A DNA stretch of 64,000 nucleotides from Neobacillus sp. CF12. Lineage in GTDB: Bacteria; Bacillota; Bacilli; Bacillales; Cytobacillaceae. The stretch spans positions 1,668,501 through 1,732,500 of the forward strand of contig NZ_JAUCEU010000007.1 in assembly GCF_030348765.1 (NCBI RefSeq), given 5' to 3'. Below the pieces are notes generated by a model. The model was not told the origin of the DNA and searched no databases. It saw only the letters and a program-made list of their open reading frames with translations. A program made the position numbers and the translations under genes. Positions 43,903 to 52,033 of the stretch are shown here, one piece after another (position 1 is the first letter of the stretch; each line of letters begins with the position of its first letter).

Positions 43903-45603
43903 CTAGTAAGATAACTCTGATTGAAAGGCTTTTAACGGATGAAGTTCTGGTGTGACAGCATCGTTTTGTTCGTTTCCTTTGTATTCAAACCAATCAAACT
44001 CAGCATAGTTTTTGCTCTCGTGGCCATTTGAACTGGCAAACATGCCAAGCATTGTCCCCACCATGCCACCCACAATCTCAGGATTTATTTTTCCCGCATC
44101 GGCGTTCTCGTAAAGTAAGTTAAGGCTATCATTCTCGTTGCCATAATAAAAGCTATAAGCTTGTCCTTGTGCGACTATGCTAAGAATGATGTCTCCACCA
44201 TCAACTACGATTTTTGCCAACTCTGTTTCAGTGGTTACACCTTTAAAGTGTGGTTGGTGCGGGTATCCAGTTAGCTCGCTGGTACACTGGATCAGCTTCA
44301 GGATTTGCTTCCCATTCTCAATCGACCGCTCGAACCGGAATTGGTGATTAGAAGCCTGCATTACAACAAGTCCAGCTGTCTCATTCTCAAATAATGTATC
44401 AAAACGCATCCTGGCCGATACACGAAAATTGGCATGTTGTTGTCTGCGGCCGATAAAGCTTAAACTCGGAACATCCTTATTGGTAACGGTTGCAGACAAG
44501 TCAATTTTGCGCAACTCAGGGCTAATGGACCGCGGCAGCAATCTCAATGACAGCTTGCTGTCTGAGAGCGTATGGAAATCATCGTAAGGTGTCCCGAAGA
44601 GAACCCAATCCATTCTTAGCTTTTCACCATCAAAATCGTCCCTATTTGGAATTAGGTTTGGTGTAAAAGCAGGAAGCTCAGGTGCAGGATAGCTCCATTC
44701 TACTTTCCCCGTACCAGGGCTTATGACAGGCCACCCTTCCTCCCAAACGACTGGTGCGATATAGGTTTCCCTGCCAAGGTTTTTATGATAGCCGTCAATC
44801 AGACGGGAGGCAAGCAATACAGCATACCATTCCCCGTTTTTCAGTTCAACGAAATCTGCGTGACCAACATTACAAATTGGATAGTGTTTTCCTAAGTGGC
44901 GATGAGTCAAAATCGGATTTCCTGCATATCCCTCATAGTAATCAAAAATATTTTTACTGCGTGAGATTGTAACTGCATGGAAGTGTTCCGTACCTCCCTC
45001 TGCAATCATCAAGTAATAATAACCATCCTTCTTATAAAGATGAGGAGCTTCAGGTGAAGCACAATTTACTAAAGCTCCCCCCCATATTGTCCGTTTCTCT
45101 CCGACAAGTCGCATATTGACCAAATCAATTTCACTGATCCAGATTACCTGACTTCTTTGTGTACGATCTTGACTGATATCTTCTCTGGTACCGGTTATAT
45201 AAGCCTTTCCATCGTCATCGAAAAATAAAGAAGAATCAATGCCAGGACAATCCTCTAGCCAATATGGGTCTGACCAAGGTCCACGGGGATCCGTAGCGGT
45301 CACAATAAAATTCCACTTATCGCTGACATTCGTCGTAATCATGTAGAAGATACCGTCATGATACCGGAGTGTTGGGGCCATGATTCCGGCTGTCATATGA
45401 TCTGCCGTCGTATGCAATTGAGAATTTCTGTCGAGAATATGCCCAATTTGTTCCCAATTGGCAAGGTCTGTGCTATGAAAAATGGGAACTCCCGGGAATA
45501 GAGAAAAACTTGAGGTAATCATATAAAAATCATCATCTACCCTACAAATGGAAGGGTCGGGATAAAATCCTGGTAAAATCGGATTTATTAACTGTTTATT
45601 CAC
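43903..45603 (-). CDS. GH43 beta-xylosidase / alpha-L-arabinofuranosidase (XynB type)
   Basis: This 566-residue protein has no signal peptide, so it acts inside the cell. The five-bladed GH43 domain (~residues 5-310) shows the catalytic base Asp16 (GFYPDPSI), the pKa-modulating Asp123 (CPGIDSSLFFDDDG) and the acid Glu185 (CASPEAPHLY). A C-terminal ConA-like beta-sandwich (~335-545) matches the XynB/GH43_C2 architecture. It removes xylose or arabinose from imported oligosaccharides or glycosylated phenolics. It is flanked by CGD alpha-1 downstream and beta-2 upstream; a tandem repeat lies before its start. It probably trims O-linked pentose from a C-glycoside or xylo-oligomers. Confidence 0.9.
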   Translation of the reverse strand: MNKQLINPILPGFYPDPSICRVDDDFYMITSSFSLFPGVPIFHSTDLANWEQIGHILDRNSQLHTTADHMTAGIMAPTLRYHDGIFYMITTNVSDKWNFIVTATDPRGPWSDPYWLEDCPGIDSSLFFDDDGKAYITGTREDISQDRTQRSQVIWISEIDLVNMRLVGEKRTIWGGALVNCASPEAPHLYKKDGYYYLMIAEGGTEHFHAVTISRSKNIFDYYEGYAGNPILTHRHLGKHYPICNVGHADFVELKNGEWYAVLLASRLIDGYHKNLGRETYIAPVVWEEGWPVISPGTGKVEWSYPAPELPAFTPNLIPNRDDFDGEKLRMDWVLFGTPYDDFHTLSDSKLSLRLLPRSISPELRKIDLSATVTNKDVPSLSFIGRRQQHANFRVSARMRFDTLFENETAGLVVMQASNHQFRFERSIENGKQILKLIQCTSELTGYPHQPHFKGVTTETELAKIVVDGGDIILSIVAQGQAYSFYYGNENDSLNLLYENADAGKINPEIVGGMVGTMLGMFASSNGHESKNYAEFDWFEYKGNEQNDAVTPELHPLKAFQSELSY

Positions 45604-45686
45604 AGAAAAATCGCCTCTTATCTCCAGATATTCATTTGGTATTTATTTAACTACTTCTTCGATTTTTATATATGGGTTGAGCCCTT

Positions 45687-45846
45687 TTGGGTGACCTTGG
45701 TACCGGTTCCGTTCAGCTAATCGGGCACTAAAAGCACTTATTGGTGACCGCGGCACCGGTTCCATTCACCTTTTCGGGCATTAAAAGCCCCTATTGGTGA
45801 CCGCGGCACCGGTTCCATTCACTTTTTCGGGCACCAAGAGTGCTTA
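45687..45846. repeat. Three tandem ~53-bp repeats
   Basis: Unit 1 is 45687-45740 (54 bp, most diverged), unit 2 45741-45793 and unit 3 45794-45846 (53 bp each). Units 2 and 3 share TTGGTGACCGCGGCACCGGT and TTCGGGCA blocks with only a few changes. Each contains the palindromic core ACCGGT. The repeats are GC-rich compared with the flanks and lie between the beta-2 stop (45854) and the GH43 start (45603). They are probably intergenic palindromic (REP/MITE-like) elements. No coding role is seen. Confidence 0.85.
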
Positions 45847-45853
45847 TTAATAA

Positions 45854-46255
45854 TTAAACCAAAATCAAAGTCCTCTTATGTGTACCGCCAAGAACAGTAT
45901 CCACCACTGGAGGAAAATAAGAACAGCTATAGGTATAGTTTACTTCTATTTCATGGCTACCTGATTCCAAGCCGCCTTCTTTTGCAACAGTAAGAGTGGC
46001 TGGTTCTAGGAGACCCCAGTGAACATCTCCGAGTTCAGCCATTTCAGCTTGCGTATAAGTAACACCATTAATCGTCCAAGTAATTTGATCGCCCGAAAAT
46101 GTTTCCCCATTGACTGTAACCGTGGCCGGGCGTAACTGAGAAAGCCAGAGACCTCTATAATAAAGGGATCTGATGTTAATCTGAAAGCCTATGATTTTTC
46201 CATGACTTTTTACATTTCTAAATCCTCTCGATTGAATACAAGCTTTTTCTAACAT
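45854..46255 (-). CDS. C-glycoside deglycosidase beta subunit-like protein (DUF6379/CGDB), copy 2
   Basis: This 133-residue beta-rich protein shares the pattern of the other copies: GFRNV (~11-15), 'GFQINIRSLYYRGLWLSQL' (~23-41), VNGETF, then 'LLEPATLTV', 'GGLESGSHEIEVNYTYSCSY'. It follows the alpha-2 gene by 12 bp in one transcript. The role is inferred from family and pairing: small subunit completing a C-glycoside deglycosidase. It is clearly diverged from copy 1 (beta-1), which suggests a different partner and substrate rather than recent duplication. Confidence 0.8.
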   Translation of the reverse strand: MLEKACIQSRGFRNVKSHGKIIGFQINIRSLYYRGLWLSQLRPATVTVNGETFSGDQITWTINGVTYTQAEMAELGDVHWGLLEPATLTVAKEGGLESGSHEIEVNYTYSCSYFPPVVDTVLGGTHKRTLILV

Positions 46256-46267
46256 ATCGAATCTCTC

Positions 46268-47155
46268 CTATTCTCCCAAAATTCTTTTCATCATGACATG
46301 GTGTTTCCGCACCTGTTCAACCGCAAACCCGGGCACATCTTTCTTCGGTCCTTCATACTCACTTACCATATAACCATCCCAGTTGTGCTCTATCAGTGTG
46401 TTAATTACCTTTTCGTATGGAATCGTCATCTCTTCGAAATCATCTGACATCTTCACGAATTTAGCATGACAGCAGTAAACATATGGTAGCAATGGGATAA
46501 TATCCTCTACTCCGCTGTGGTCACTCTCAGGCATGATAAACTCATTTTCCTCCCATTCACTGGCCGCCAAAGTCTTTGTCGTAAAAACACCGAAGTCTAT
46601 GTTTAGTCCAAAATGTTTCGTTCCTGTCTCTTCAATAAACTCTACATAATCTTCCACCATTTTGGATTTCAGAAGCGTAGGTGCATGAATCTCCGGACAC
46701 ATGCGCACATTGTATTTTTCTGCCATCGGGAGGGCCATTTTAATAAATTCCCGCCAGTTTTCTACTGGAGTAAGGTCATTATCTATAACACCTAATTTTG
46801 TACGTAGAATAGTAAATCCGAGTCTGTTTGCCAATTTAAAATCACGAACCAACATTTCATATGATTCTTCTGCTGTAAGGTGCCTTCCTTGATAAAGGCG
46901 GGAATCCACCCAATGTCCATATTCAACCGGTACAATATCATATTTTTTAATCAACCTGTCCCAATTCACCAGCCATTCTTCACTTGGATTTGGATAGCCT
47001 TCAATATGCGAGTTTGCTAAGATTTCTAATCCCTTTGCCCCCATATCATGCATTTCTGCAAACATATCTTCCAAACTCATTGTTACACCATATTCACCCG
47101 CGTAACTGTAAAGTGAAACTCCTCGCTTTGGTTTCCCCATAATCTGTTTACTCAT
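46268..47155 (-). CDS. C-glycoside deglycosidase alpha subunit-like TIM barrel, copy 2
   Basis: The 295-residue barrel starts [19 protein letters not shown] (residues 12-30), the same N-terminal pattern as copies 1 and 3. Predicted ligands are Glu155 (CPEIHAPT), Asp187 (NIDFGV), His230 (CCHAKF) and Glu266 (VSEYEGP), with His157 as presumed base. The Asp-to-His stretch is ~45 residues shorter than in copies 1 and 3, removing most of a lid-like insertion. The AAAAGGAG site and ATG at 47155 fit. It lies between the ROK kinase (upstream) and beta-2 (12 bp downstream). An ordinary sugar isomerase is the main alternative, but the beta partner argues against it. Confidence 0.82.
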   Translation of the reverse strand: MSKQIMGKPKRGVSLYSYAGEYGVTMSLEDMFAEMHDMGAKGLEILANSHIEGYPNPSEEWLVNWDRLIKKYDIVPVEYGHWVDSRLYQGRHLTAEESYEMLVRDFKLANRLGFTILRTKLGVIDNDLTPVENWREFIKMALPMAEKYNVRMCPEIHAPTLLKSKMVEDYVEFIEETGTKHFGLNIDFGVFTTKTLAASEWEENEFIMPESDHSGVEDIIPLLPYVYCCHAKFVKMSDDFEEMTIPYEKVINTLIEHNWDGYMVSEYEGPKKDVPGFAVEQVRKHHVMMKRILGE

Positions 47156-47209
47156 CCGTACCTACTCTCCTTTTCTAGCAAAAATATTAATTGCGCTTCC
47201 ATTAAATAT

Positions 47210-48175
47210 TTAACTCTTGTTCGATTGTTTAACTAGAGATGCTGCCCCAATCACACCAGCATCATTTCCTAACTGTGCAAGTTTCAATTTTGTACTGGTT
47301 CTTACTGTTGGGAAGGCAAACTTACGGAAGTATTCTTCCACTCCTGTTAACAGGATATCTCCTGCTGCTGAAACACCTCCGCCAATCACAATGGTTTCTG
47401 GGTTTAATATGTTCCCAATATTGCCGCAAGCAAGGCCCAAGTAATAATAAAATTTATCTGCAACGATTAAGGCTAATTTATCTCCACGTTTGGCATGATC
47501 AAACACGGTCTTTGCCATTACTTCCTGTCCATCGTCAATTAACCACTTCAATTCTGATTCCCCAGAAAATTTTTCAGAAAAATCCCTAGCCAATCGGACA
47601 ACACCTGTTGCACTAGCAACTGTCTCCAAACATCCTTGATTTCCACACGTACACTTATAGCCCTCTGAATCTACAATAATATGGCCAATTTCTCCTCCTG
47701 CTCCAACTTTCCCATGAATCAGATTGCCAGCTGCAATAATCCCGCCGCCAACACCTGTTCCAAGTGTAACGAAGACCACATCCGCACCATTTTCACCGGC
47801 ACCCTTCCAGCGCTCGCCTAATGCTGCTACATTTGCATCATTATCAATATTAAATGGAATGCCTGTCCCAGCTTCTATCAATGCTTTCACTGGCTGCAAA
47901 GTACTCCAATTTAAATTATAGGCTCCGATAACAGTCCCACTCTCGCGATCAACGGTTCCAGGGGAACCCATTCCAATTCCCAAGAATTCATTAGCTGCCA
48001 GCCCATATAATTCCAGTCGGTGATTAATGGATTCGATAATGTTTGGAACAATATTCTTCCCAGCTTCTTGAATATCTGTAACAATACTCCACTTTTGCAG
48101 GAGTTCTCCCTCATCTGTCAAAATCGCAAACTTTACCGTTGTGCCGCCTAAATCAATCCCAATTAGCTTTTTCAT
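47210..48175 (-). CDS. glcK: ROK-family glucokinase
   Basis: The 321-residue sugar kinase has N-terminal ATP motif GIDLGGTTVKFAIL (residues 5-18), sugar-binding GEIGHIIVD (~residues 161-169) and the ROK zinc motif CTCGNQGCLE (~residues 175-184). Length and motifs match bacillary glucokinase GlcK. Its placement between CGD copies 3 and 2 suggests it phosphorylates glucose released from O- or C-glucosides, or a glucose analogue produced after C-C cleavage. The start at 48175 has a GGCGGGAAAAAG site. Other hexose specificity cannot be excluded. Confidence 0.85.
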   Translation of the reverse strand: MKKLIGIDLGGTTVKFAILTDEGELLQKWSIVTDIQEAGKNIVPNIIESINHRLELYGLAANEFLGIGMGSPGTVDRESGTVIGAYNLNWSTLQPVKALIEAGTGIPFNIDNDANVAALGERWKGAGENGADVVFVTLGTGVGGGIIAAGNLIHGKVGAGGEIGHIIVDSEGYKCTCGNQGCLETVASATGVVRLARDFSEKFSGESELKWLIDDGQEVMAKTVFDHAKRGDKLALIVADKFYYYLGLACGNIGNILNPETIVIGGGVSAAGDILLTGVEEYFRKFAFPTVRTSTKLKLAQLGNDAGVIGAASLVKQSNKS

Positions 48176-48194
48176 CTTTTTCCCGCCTTAGTAA

Positions 48195-48223
48195 AGAATA
48201 CAGGTGAAATTCACCTGTATTCT
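48195..48223 (-). terminator. Hairpin between CGD alpha-3 and ROK kinase genes
   Basis: AGAATACAGGTG pairs perfectly with CACCTGTATTCT (12-bp stem, 5-nt loop) in the 54-bp gap, followed by TTTACT rather than a long T-run. It probably attenuates or processes the transcript. Confidence 0.6.
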
Positions 48224-48229
48224 CATAAA

Positions 48230-49201
48230 TTATATTCCTAGTATTTTTCTTTGCATTTCTAAATGACGTTTCGTCATTTCTACGCCTCTACCCGATAAAT
48301 GATCCTCATATTCAGAAACAATATACCCATCAAAATCAGAGTTTTGGATAATCGGTAATATATCTTGATATGGAATACTTGCTTCCTCAAGGTTCTCATC
48401 AATATAATGGAATTTCCCATGGAAGTGGATATTGTATGGCATGATTTTCTTTAATCCTTCTAAATCAGGCTCGTTATAGAATGTGACAAATCCATACATT
48501 CCTTGGAGAGCACCCATTACAGGACCATTAGCGCCGGCTTCAATCAGCCGCTGTCTGGCTTCCTCTCTTGGCACACCATCATAACGTAATTGAGCAGCCA
48601 TTTCTAGCAATTCGAGAGGTGCTCCGTTTGCTAGAGCCTCATCCCAATGAGGTTTATTTGGTCGAGTCGCAAAAGTTCCAAAGTCTGTTACAAATCCAAG
48701 ATATTTAGATCCTGTCTTCTCAATTACTTCCACATATTTTTGGATATTAGGTGATGTTGGCGTTTCAGGATTATGGATTTCAACCCCTACCTTAATGCCA
48801 TAAGCTTCTGCATAAGGCGCTAATTTTGCGAATGCTGATGGCGGTAAAAGGTACTGGGCACGCATAATCTTACATCCCAATTTGTTAGCCGTTTTTAAAT
48901 CGATTATGGCGGATTGCAGCAATTCGTCTTCTGTCAAATCGCGATCGGATCTTAATCCGCGGTCCGCATTGGCTCCGTAGGACACAAAGTCAATCCCATA
49001 GTGATTCGTCATTGCTTTAAATTCATTTAACACTTTGTCGCTTACATATGGATAAGAAGGCAGCATTTGGGTCCCTACCAATTCAAATCCTTCTGCCCCA
49101 TATTCCGCAGCCGTACGAATACAATCTTCTAATGTAAATTTGCCTTTAATATATTCATCTGTAAAGCTATATAAAGAAACTCCTAATTTTATATTACTCA
49201 T
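48230..49201 (-). CDS. C-glycoside deglycosidase alpha subunit-like TIM barrel, copy 3
   Basis: The 323-residue barrel has N-terminal LGVSLYSFTDEYIKGKFTLED (residues 6-26 in part). Predicted metal ligands are Glu141 (GVEIHNP), Asp173 (VTDFG), His261 (HFHGKF) and Glu297 (VSEYED), with His143 as presumed base, at positions almost identical to copy 1. It has the long Asp-to-His insertion (~residues 178-250) but with unrelated sequence to copy 1. Here the beta gene precedes alpha (beta-3 ends at 49222, 20 bp away), the reverse of copies 1 and 2. It sits directly downstream of a Gfo/Idh/MocA oxidoreductase, the enzyme type that makes the 3-oxo-glycoside in the puerarin pathway. Confidence 0.84.
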   Translation of the reverse strand: MSNIKLGVSLYSFTDEYIKGKFTLEDCIRTAAEYGAEGFELVGTQMLPSYPYVSDKVLNEFKAMTNHYGIDFVSYGANADRGLRSDRDLTEDELLQSAIIDLKTANKLGCKIMRAQYLLPPSAFAKLAPYAEAYGIKVGVEIHNPETPTSPNIQKYVEVIEKTGSKYLGFVTDFGTFATRPNKPHWDEALANGAPLELLEMAAQLRYDGVPREEARQRLIEAGANGPVMGALQGMYGFVTFYNEPDLEGLKKIMPYNIHFHGKFHYIDENLEEASIPYQDILPIIQNSDFDGYIVSEYEDHLSGRGVEMTKRHLEMQRKILGI

Positions 49202-49221
49202 TGGCCTTAACCTCCTCTCTC

Positions 49222-49662
49222 CTAATCTCTAACAGTTAATGTTTTGCTGCCACAAGAATCTAGTACGGCGTATTCACGTTCTATCTTTCTTCCTGGAACC
49301 GCCATGTAAGGGATACGTAACATTAATCTAACATCAATTTGATGTTCCCCTTTTGATAATCCCCCCGGTTGGTAAACATTGATTGTCGCTGGCTCTATTA
49401 AATTCCAAAACTCTGAAATAAGACTTGGTAATTGACTTAACGTAAACTCTTTTCCATTAAGACAAAAAGTGATATCATCTGAATTTACTTCTTTACCATC
49501 AACGGTAACAGCACACTCCTCAATACAGGATAAGAAATGTCCACGATAGTTACTTAAACGGATTTGGAACTCATATCCTAGCTTTTTCCCATTCACATAT
49601 GTGTTTACTAGACTATCATCACAAACAACATCGACGAAGGGCAGTTTCATACTAAATGCCAT
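49222..49662 (-). CDS. C-glycoside deglycosidase beta subunit-like protein (DUF6379/CGDB), copy 3
   Basis: This 146-residue protein is the longest of the three beta copies. It has 'GYEFQIRLSNYRGHFLSCIEE' split over ~residues 29-49, VDGKEV, 'LIEPATINVYQPGGLSKGEHQ' and a C-terminal LTVRD. An AGGAGG site lies before the ATG at 49662 and an alternative ATG is four codons in. It starts 11 bp after the Gfo/Idh/MocA gene and precedes alpha-3. The order oxidase, beta, alpha matches what a one-operon oxidation/deglycosidation module needs. Activity is inferred from family. Confidence 0.8.
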   Translation of the reverse strand: MAFSMKLPFVDVVCDDSLVNTYVNGKKLGYEFQIRLSNYRGHFLSCIEECAVTVDGKEVNSDDITFCLNGKEFTLSQLPSLISEFWNLIEPATINVYQPGGLSKGEHQIDVRLMLRIPYMAVPGRKIEREYAVLDSCGSKTLTVRD

Positions 49663-49673
49663 GTTTACACCTC

Positions 49674-50801
49674 CTATTTGCTTAAAACAGTCTCATCTTC
49701 GAAAACAATTTCCTTACCTGTTTCAGCAGATTTATAAACTGCATCTAAAATTTTCGTTACGACAAATGCCTGTTCAGGTTTTACAAGTGGTTCTTTATCA
49801 TATAAAACAGCCTCTAACCATTGCTTTGCTTCTAGTACTTCTGGCTTATTCGATCCGCCTTCAAAGAAAGCAATTGCACCCCCTGCGGAGTTTTTCTCTT
49901 CTGTTAACATGCCATTGCGTGCTGAATTATAAACCAACTCATTGGTACGGAAGCTCATCCCGGAATTGATTTGTGCACCAGCCTTTGTTCCGCAAAGGGT
50001 AGTTGCCGCCTCTCTGGATTCTAAAACGTTAAGAGCCCAAGAGGATTCAAGGAAAATCGTAGCTCCATTTTCCATTTTGATATAACCAAACGCAGAGTCT
50101 TCTACTTCATACGTTTCAGGATCCCATGGTCCAAACATATTGCCTTCAACGGCTTCTGGTAGATTGCCTAATTTATTGAAAACAGAACCTGTTACAGAAA
50201 CTGGTTTGTAATTATCCATCATCCATAAAGTAATATCGAGAGCATGTGTACCAATATCGATTAAAGGACCTCCACCTTGTTGGGATTTATCAGGAAATAC
50301 TCCCCAAGTTGGTACGGCACGGCGTCGAAGCGCATGTGCTTTTGCAAAATAAATATCTCCAAGCTCGTCTTTTTCACAAGATTTATGAAGAGATTGTACT
50401 TCCGGACGGAAGCGGTTTTGATAACCAATTGTAAATTTCTTTCCAGATACTTTCCAAGCATCGATCATTTTTTGAGCAGCTTCTGTAGTGTGAGCCATTG
50501 GTTTTTCACACATAACATGCTTGCCTGCTTCAAAGGCTGCAACCGTAATGGGGCTATGGCTTACGTTCGGAGTTAAAACGTGTACAAGATCAATTGATTC
50601 ATCCTTCAATAGCTCACGATAGTCTGCGTAAACTTTAGCATCTGGTGTTCCAAATTCTTTCGCTGCTTTTTCAGCACGTTCAATGACGATATCACAAAAC
50701 GCAACGATTTCACTTATATCTTTAAATTGTGATAATGCAGGAAAATGCTTCTGATTTGCAATACCACCGCAGCCAATAATACCAATTTTTAATTTACCCA
50801 T
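49674..50801 (-). CDS. Gfo/Idh/MocA oxidoreductase, candidate glycoside 3-oxidase (DgpA-like)
   Basis: The ~375-residue NAD(P)-dependent protein has Rossmann motif GIIGCGGIANQKH (~residues 6-18), catalytic EKP (CEKPMAHT, ~residues 96-103) and the active-site 'PLIDIGTHALDITLWM' (~residues 176-191) with Asp and His. DgpA of the puerarin pathway belongs to this family and oxidises C3 of the sugar, making the C-glycosidic bond labile for the alpha/beta enzyme. I favour the ATG at 50801, with AAGGAGA ~9 bp upstream; an ATG at 50810 abuts the site. It sits between a TIM-barrel gene and the beta-3/alpha-3 pair, the best-placed oxidase of the locus. Confidence 0.83.
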   Translation of the reverse strand: MGKLKIGIIGCGGIANQKHFPALSQFKDISEIVAFCDIVIERAEKAAKEFGTPDAKVYADYRELLKDESIDLVHVLTPNVSHSPITVAAFEAGKHVMCEKPMAHTTEAAQKMIDAWKVSGKKFTIGYQNRFRPEVQSLHKSCEKDELGDIYFAKAHALRRRAVPTWGVFPDKSQQGGGPLIDIGTHALDITLWMMDNYKPVSVTGSVFNKLGNLPEAVEGNMFGPWDPETYEVEDSAFGYIKMENGATIFLESSWALNVLESREAATTLCGTKAGAQINSGMSFRTNELVYNSARNGMLTEEKNSAGGAIAFFEGGSNKPEVLEAKQWLEAVLYDKEPLVKPEQAFVVTKILDAVYKSAETGKEIVFEDETVLSK

Positions 50802-50871
50802 AATTTTCATTCTCCTTTTTCTTCATTTAATAAATGATTGTTTTGATTTGATTTATATATTGAGAATCTAT

Positions 50872-51777
50872 TTAAGCAAAAAACTGACTCAAATAGTTTT
50901 TACTAATTTTAATAGAATCTTTTCTAGATTTAAGTGAATCTTCGAATGCTTTGTCCTCTACTTCAATGACGGCATATCCGCGGTATCCAATATCAGTTAA
51001 GGCAGAAACATATTGTCCCCAATTGACATCACCTAGACCTGGTAATTTAGGCGAAATGTATTCAAGTGGTGTTGCCATGATTCCGACATCATTTAACCGA
51101 TCCTTGTATATCTTAATGTCTTTAAAGTGGATGTGGAAAATGCGATCTTGGAACTCATAGATTGGCTTGATATAGTCCATTTGCTGCCAAACAAAATGAG
51201 AAGGATCGAAATTCAATCCGAAATTTTGATTAGGAATTAATTCAAACACGCGACGGAAGATAGCGGGTGTTGTCATTAGGTTTTGTCCGCCTGGCCATTC
51301 ATCTGCAGTAAATAGCATCGGGCAGTTTTCAATCGCTATCTTCACTCCAAGCTCTTCAGCATATTCAACGATAGGCTTCCAAACAGTAGTCATGGTAGTC
51401 AAATTTTCTTCTATTGTTTTCTTTTGATCTCTTCCAATAAACGTAGTAACCATGTTTATATCAAGTTTGTTAGCTGCCTCAATACATTTTTTTATGTGGG
51501 TTACATAGTAATCACTTTTTTCGGAATTCTCATCTAAAGCATTGGGATAATAAGCTATAGCGGAAATTTTAATTCCTTTGGCTTTGCTATAATTTTTGAT
51601 ATATTCCACATCTAAGTTATCAACATCAATGTGGGTTACGCCAGCATATTTCCGGGCTGCTTTCCCTTTCGGCCATGCACATATCTCCACACATGAAAAA
51701 CCGTTGTCAGCTGCATAGTCAATTACTTCTTCAAAGTTGCATTCACTCAAAATTGCGCTGTTAAATCCAAGTTTCAT
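50872..51777 (-). CDS. Sugar phosphate isomerase/epimerase-family TIM barrel
   Basis: The 301-residue protein has metal ligands Glu (AIENCPM), Asp (NFDPSHF), His (HIHFKDI) and Glu (VIEVED). It lacks the VSLYSF-DEY start of the CGD-alpha group and has no beta partner, so I treat it as a sugar isomerase, epimerase or 3-keto-glycoside-acting enzyme. It is first in the operon that continues with the oxidase, beta-3, alpha-3, kinase, alpha-2 and beta-2. Its upstream region (51820-51903) shows a strong cre site and the shared boxes. Confidence 0.86.
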   Translation of the reverse strand: MKLGFNSAILSECNFEEVIDYAADNGFSCVEICAWPKGKAARKYAGVTHIDVDNLDVEYIKNYSKAKGIKISAIAYYPNALDENSEKSDYYVTHIKKCIEAANKLDINMVTTFIGRDQKKTIEENLTTMTTVWKPIVEYAEELGVKIAIENCPMLFTADEWPGGQNLMTTPAIFRRVFELIPNQNFGLNFDPSHFVWQQMDYIKPIYEFQDRIFHIHFKDIKIYKDRLNDVGIMATPLEYISPKLPGLGDVNWGQYVSALTDIGYRGYAVIEVEDKAFEDSLKSRKDSIKISKNYLSQFFA

Positions 51778-51819
51778 TGCTGTCTAATCCTCCTCCTATG
51801 TTTCTATTAGGTTTTATCT

Positions 51820-51903
51820 ATTGATTCCGCTTACATATATATCTTAACCTCTTTTTACACTTGTTCCCTTTCTTTAATTATCCTCATCAGGTATAGATTT
51901 TCG
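51820..51903 (-). promoter_or_regulatory. Control region of the main CGD operon: cre site plus shared boxes
   Basis: TGTAAGCGGAATCA (complement of 51822-51835) matches the cre consensus at 13 of 14 positions, 45 bp before the start at 51777. Upstream are GTTAAGATA (51840-51848), a 16-bp spacer, AAAGGGA (51865-51871) and CGAAAATCTA (51894-51903), the same order and spacing as at 43661-43749. Confidence 0.65.
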
Positions 51904-51925
51904 TCTTTTTCTAAGCTCCTTTTTT

Positions 51926-52016
51926 AAGAAAATTAAATAGATTAAAAATAATATAGTTATTTTTAATCTATTGGAGAATTTGATTAAAAATAAAAGAGAT
52001 GCGATAAACTGTGTAT
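51926..52016 (-). terminator. Tandem hairpins after the large glycosidase gene
   Basis: The first hairpin, GGTGCGATA / TATCGCATC around 51990-52015, is followed on the minus strand by TCTTTTATTTTT. A second, longer AT-rich hairpin (ATAGATTAAAAATAA / TTATTTTTAATCTAT, roughly 51938-51972) follows. They end the transcript of the gene that stops at 52034. Confidence 0.7.
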
Positions 52017-52033
52017 CGCACCTCAGGACTTCA

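Noticed and set aside
45687..45846. CRISPR-like array
   Set aside because: The units are contiguous ~53-bp repeats without unique spacers and there are no cas genes nearby.
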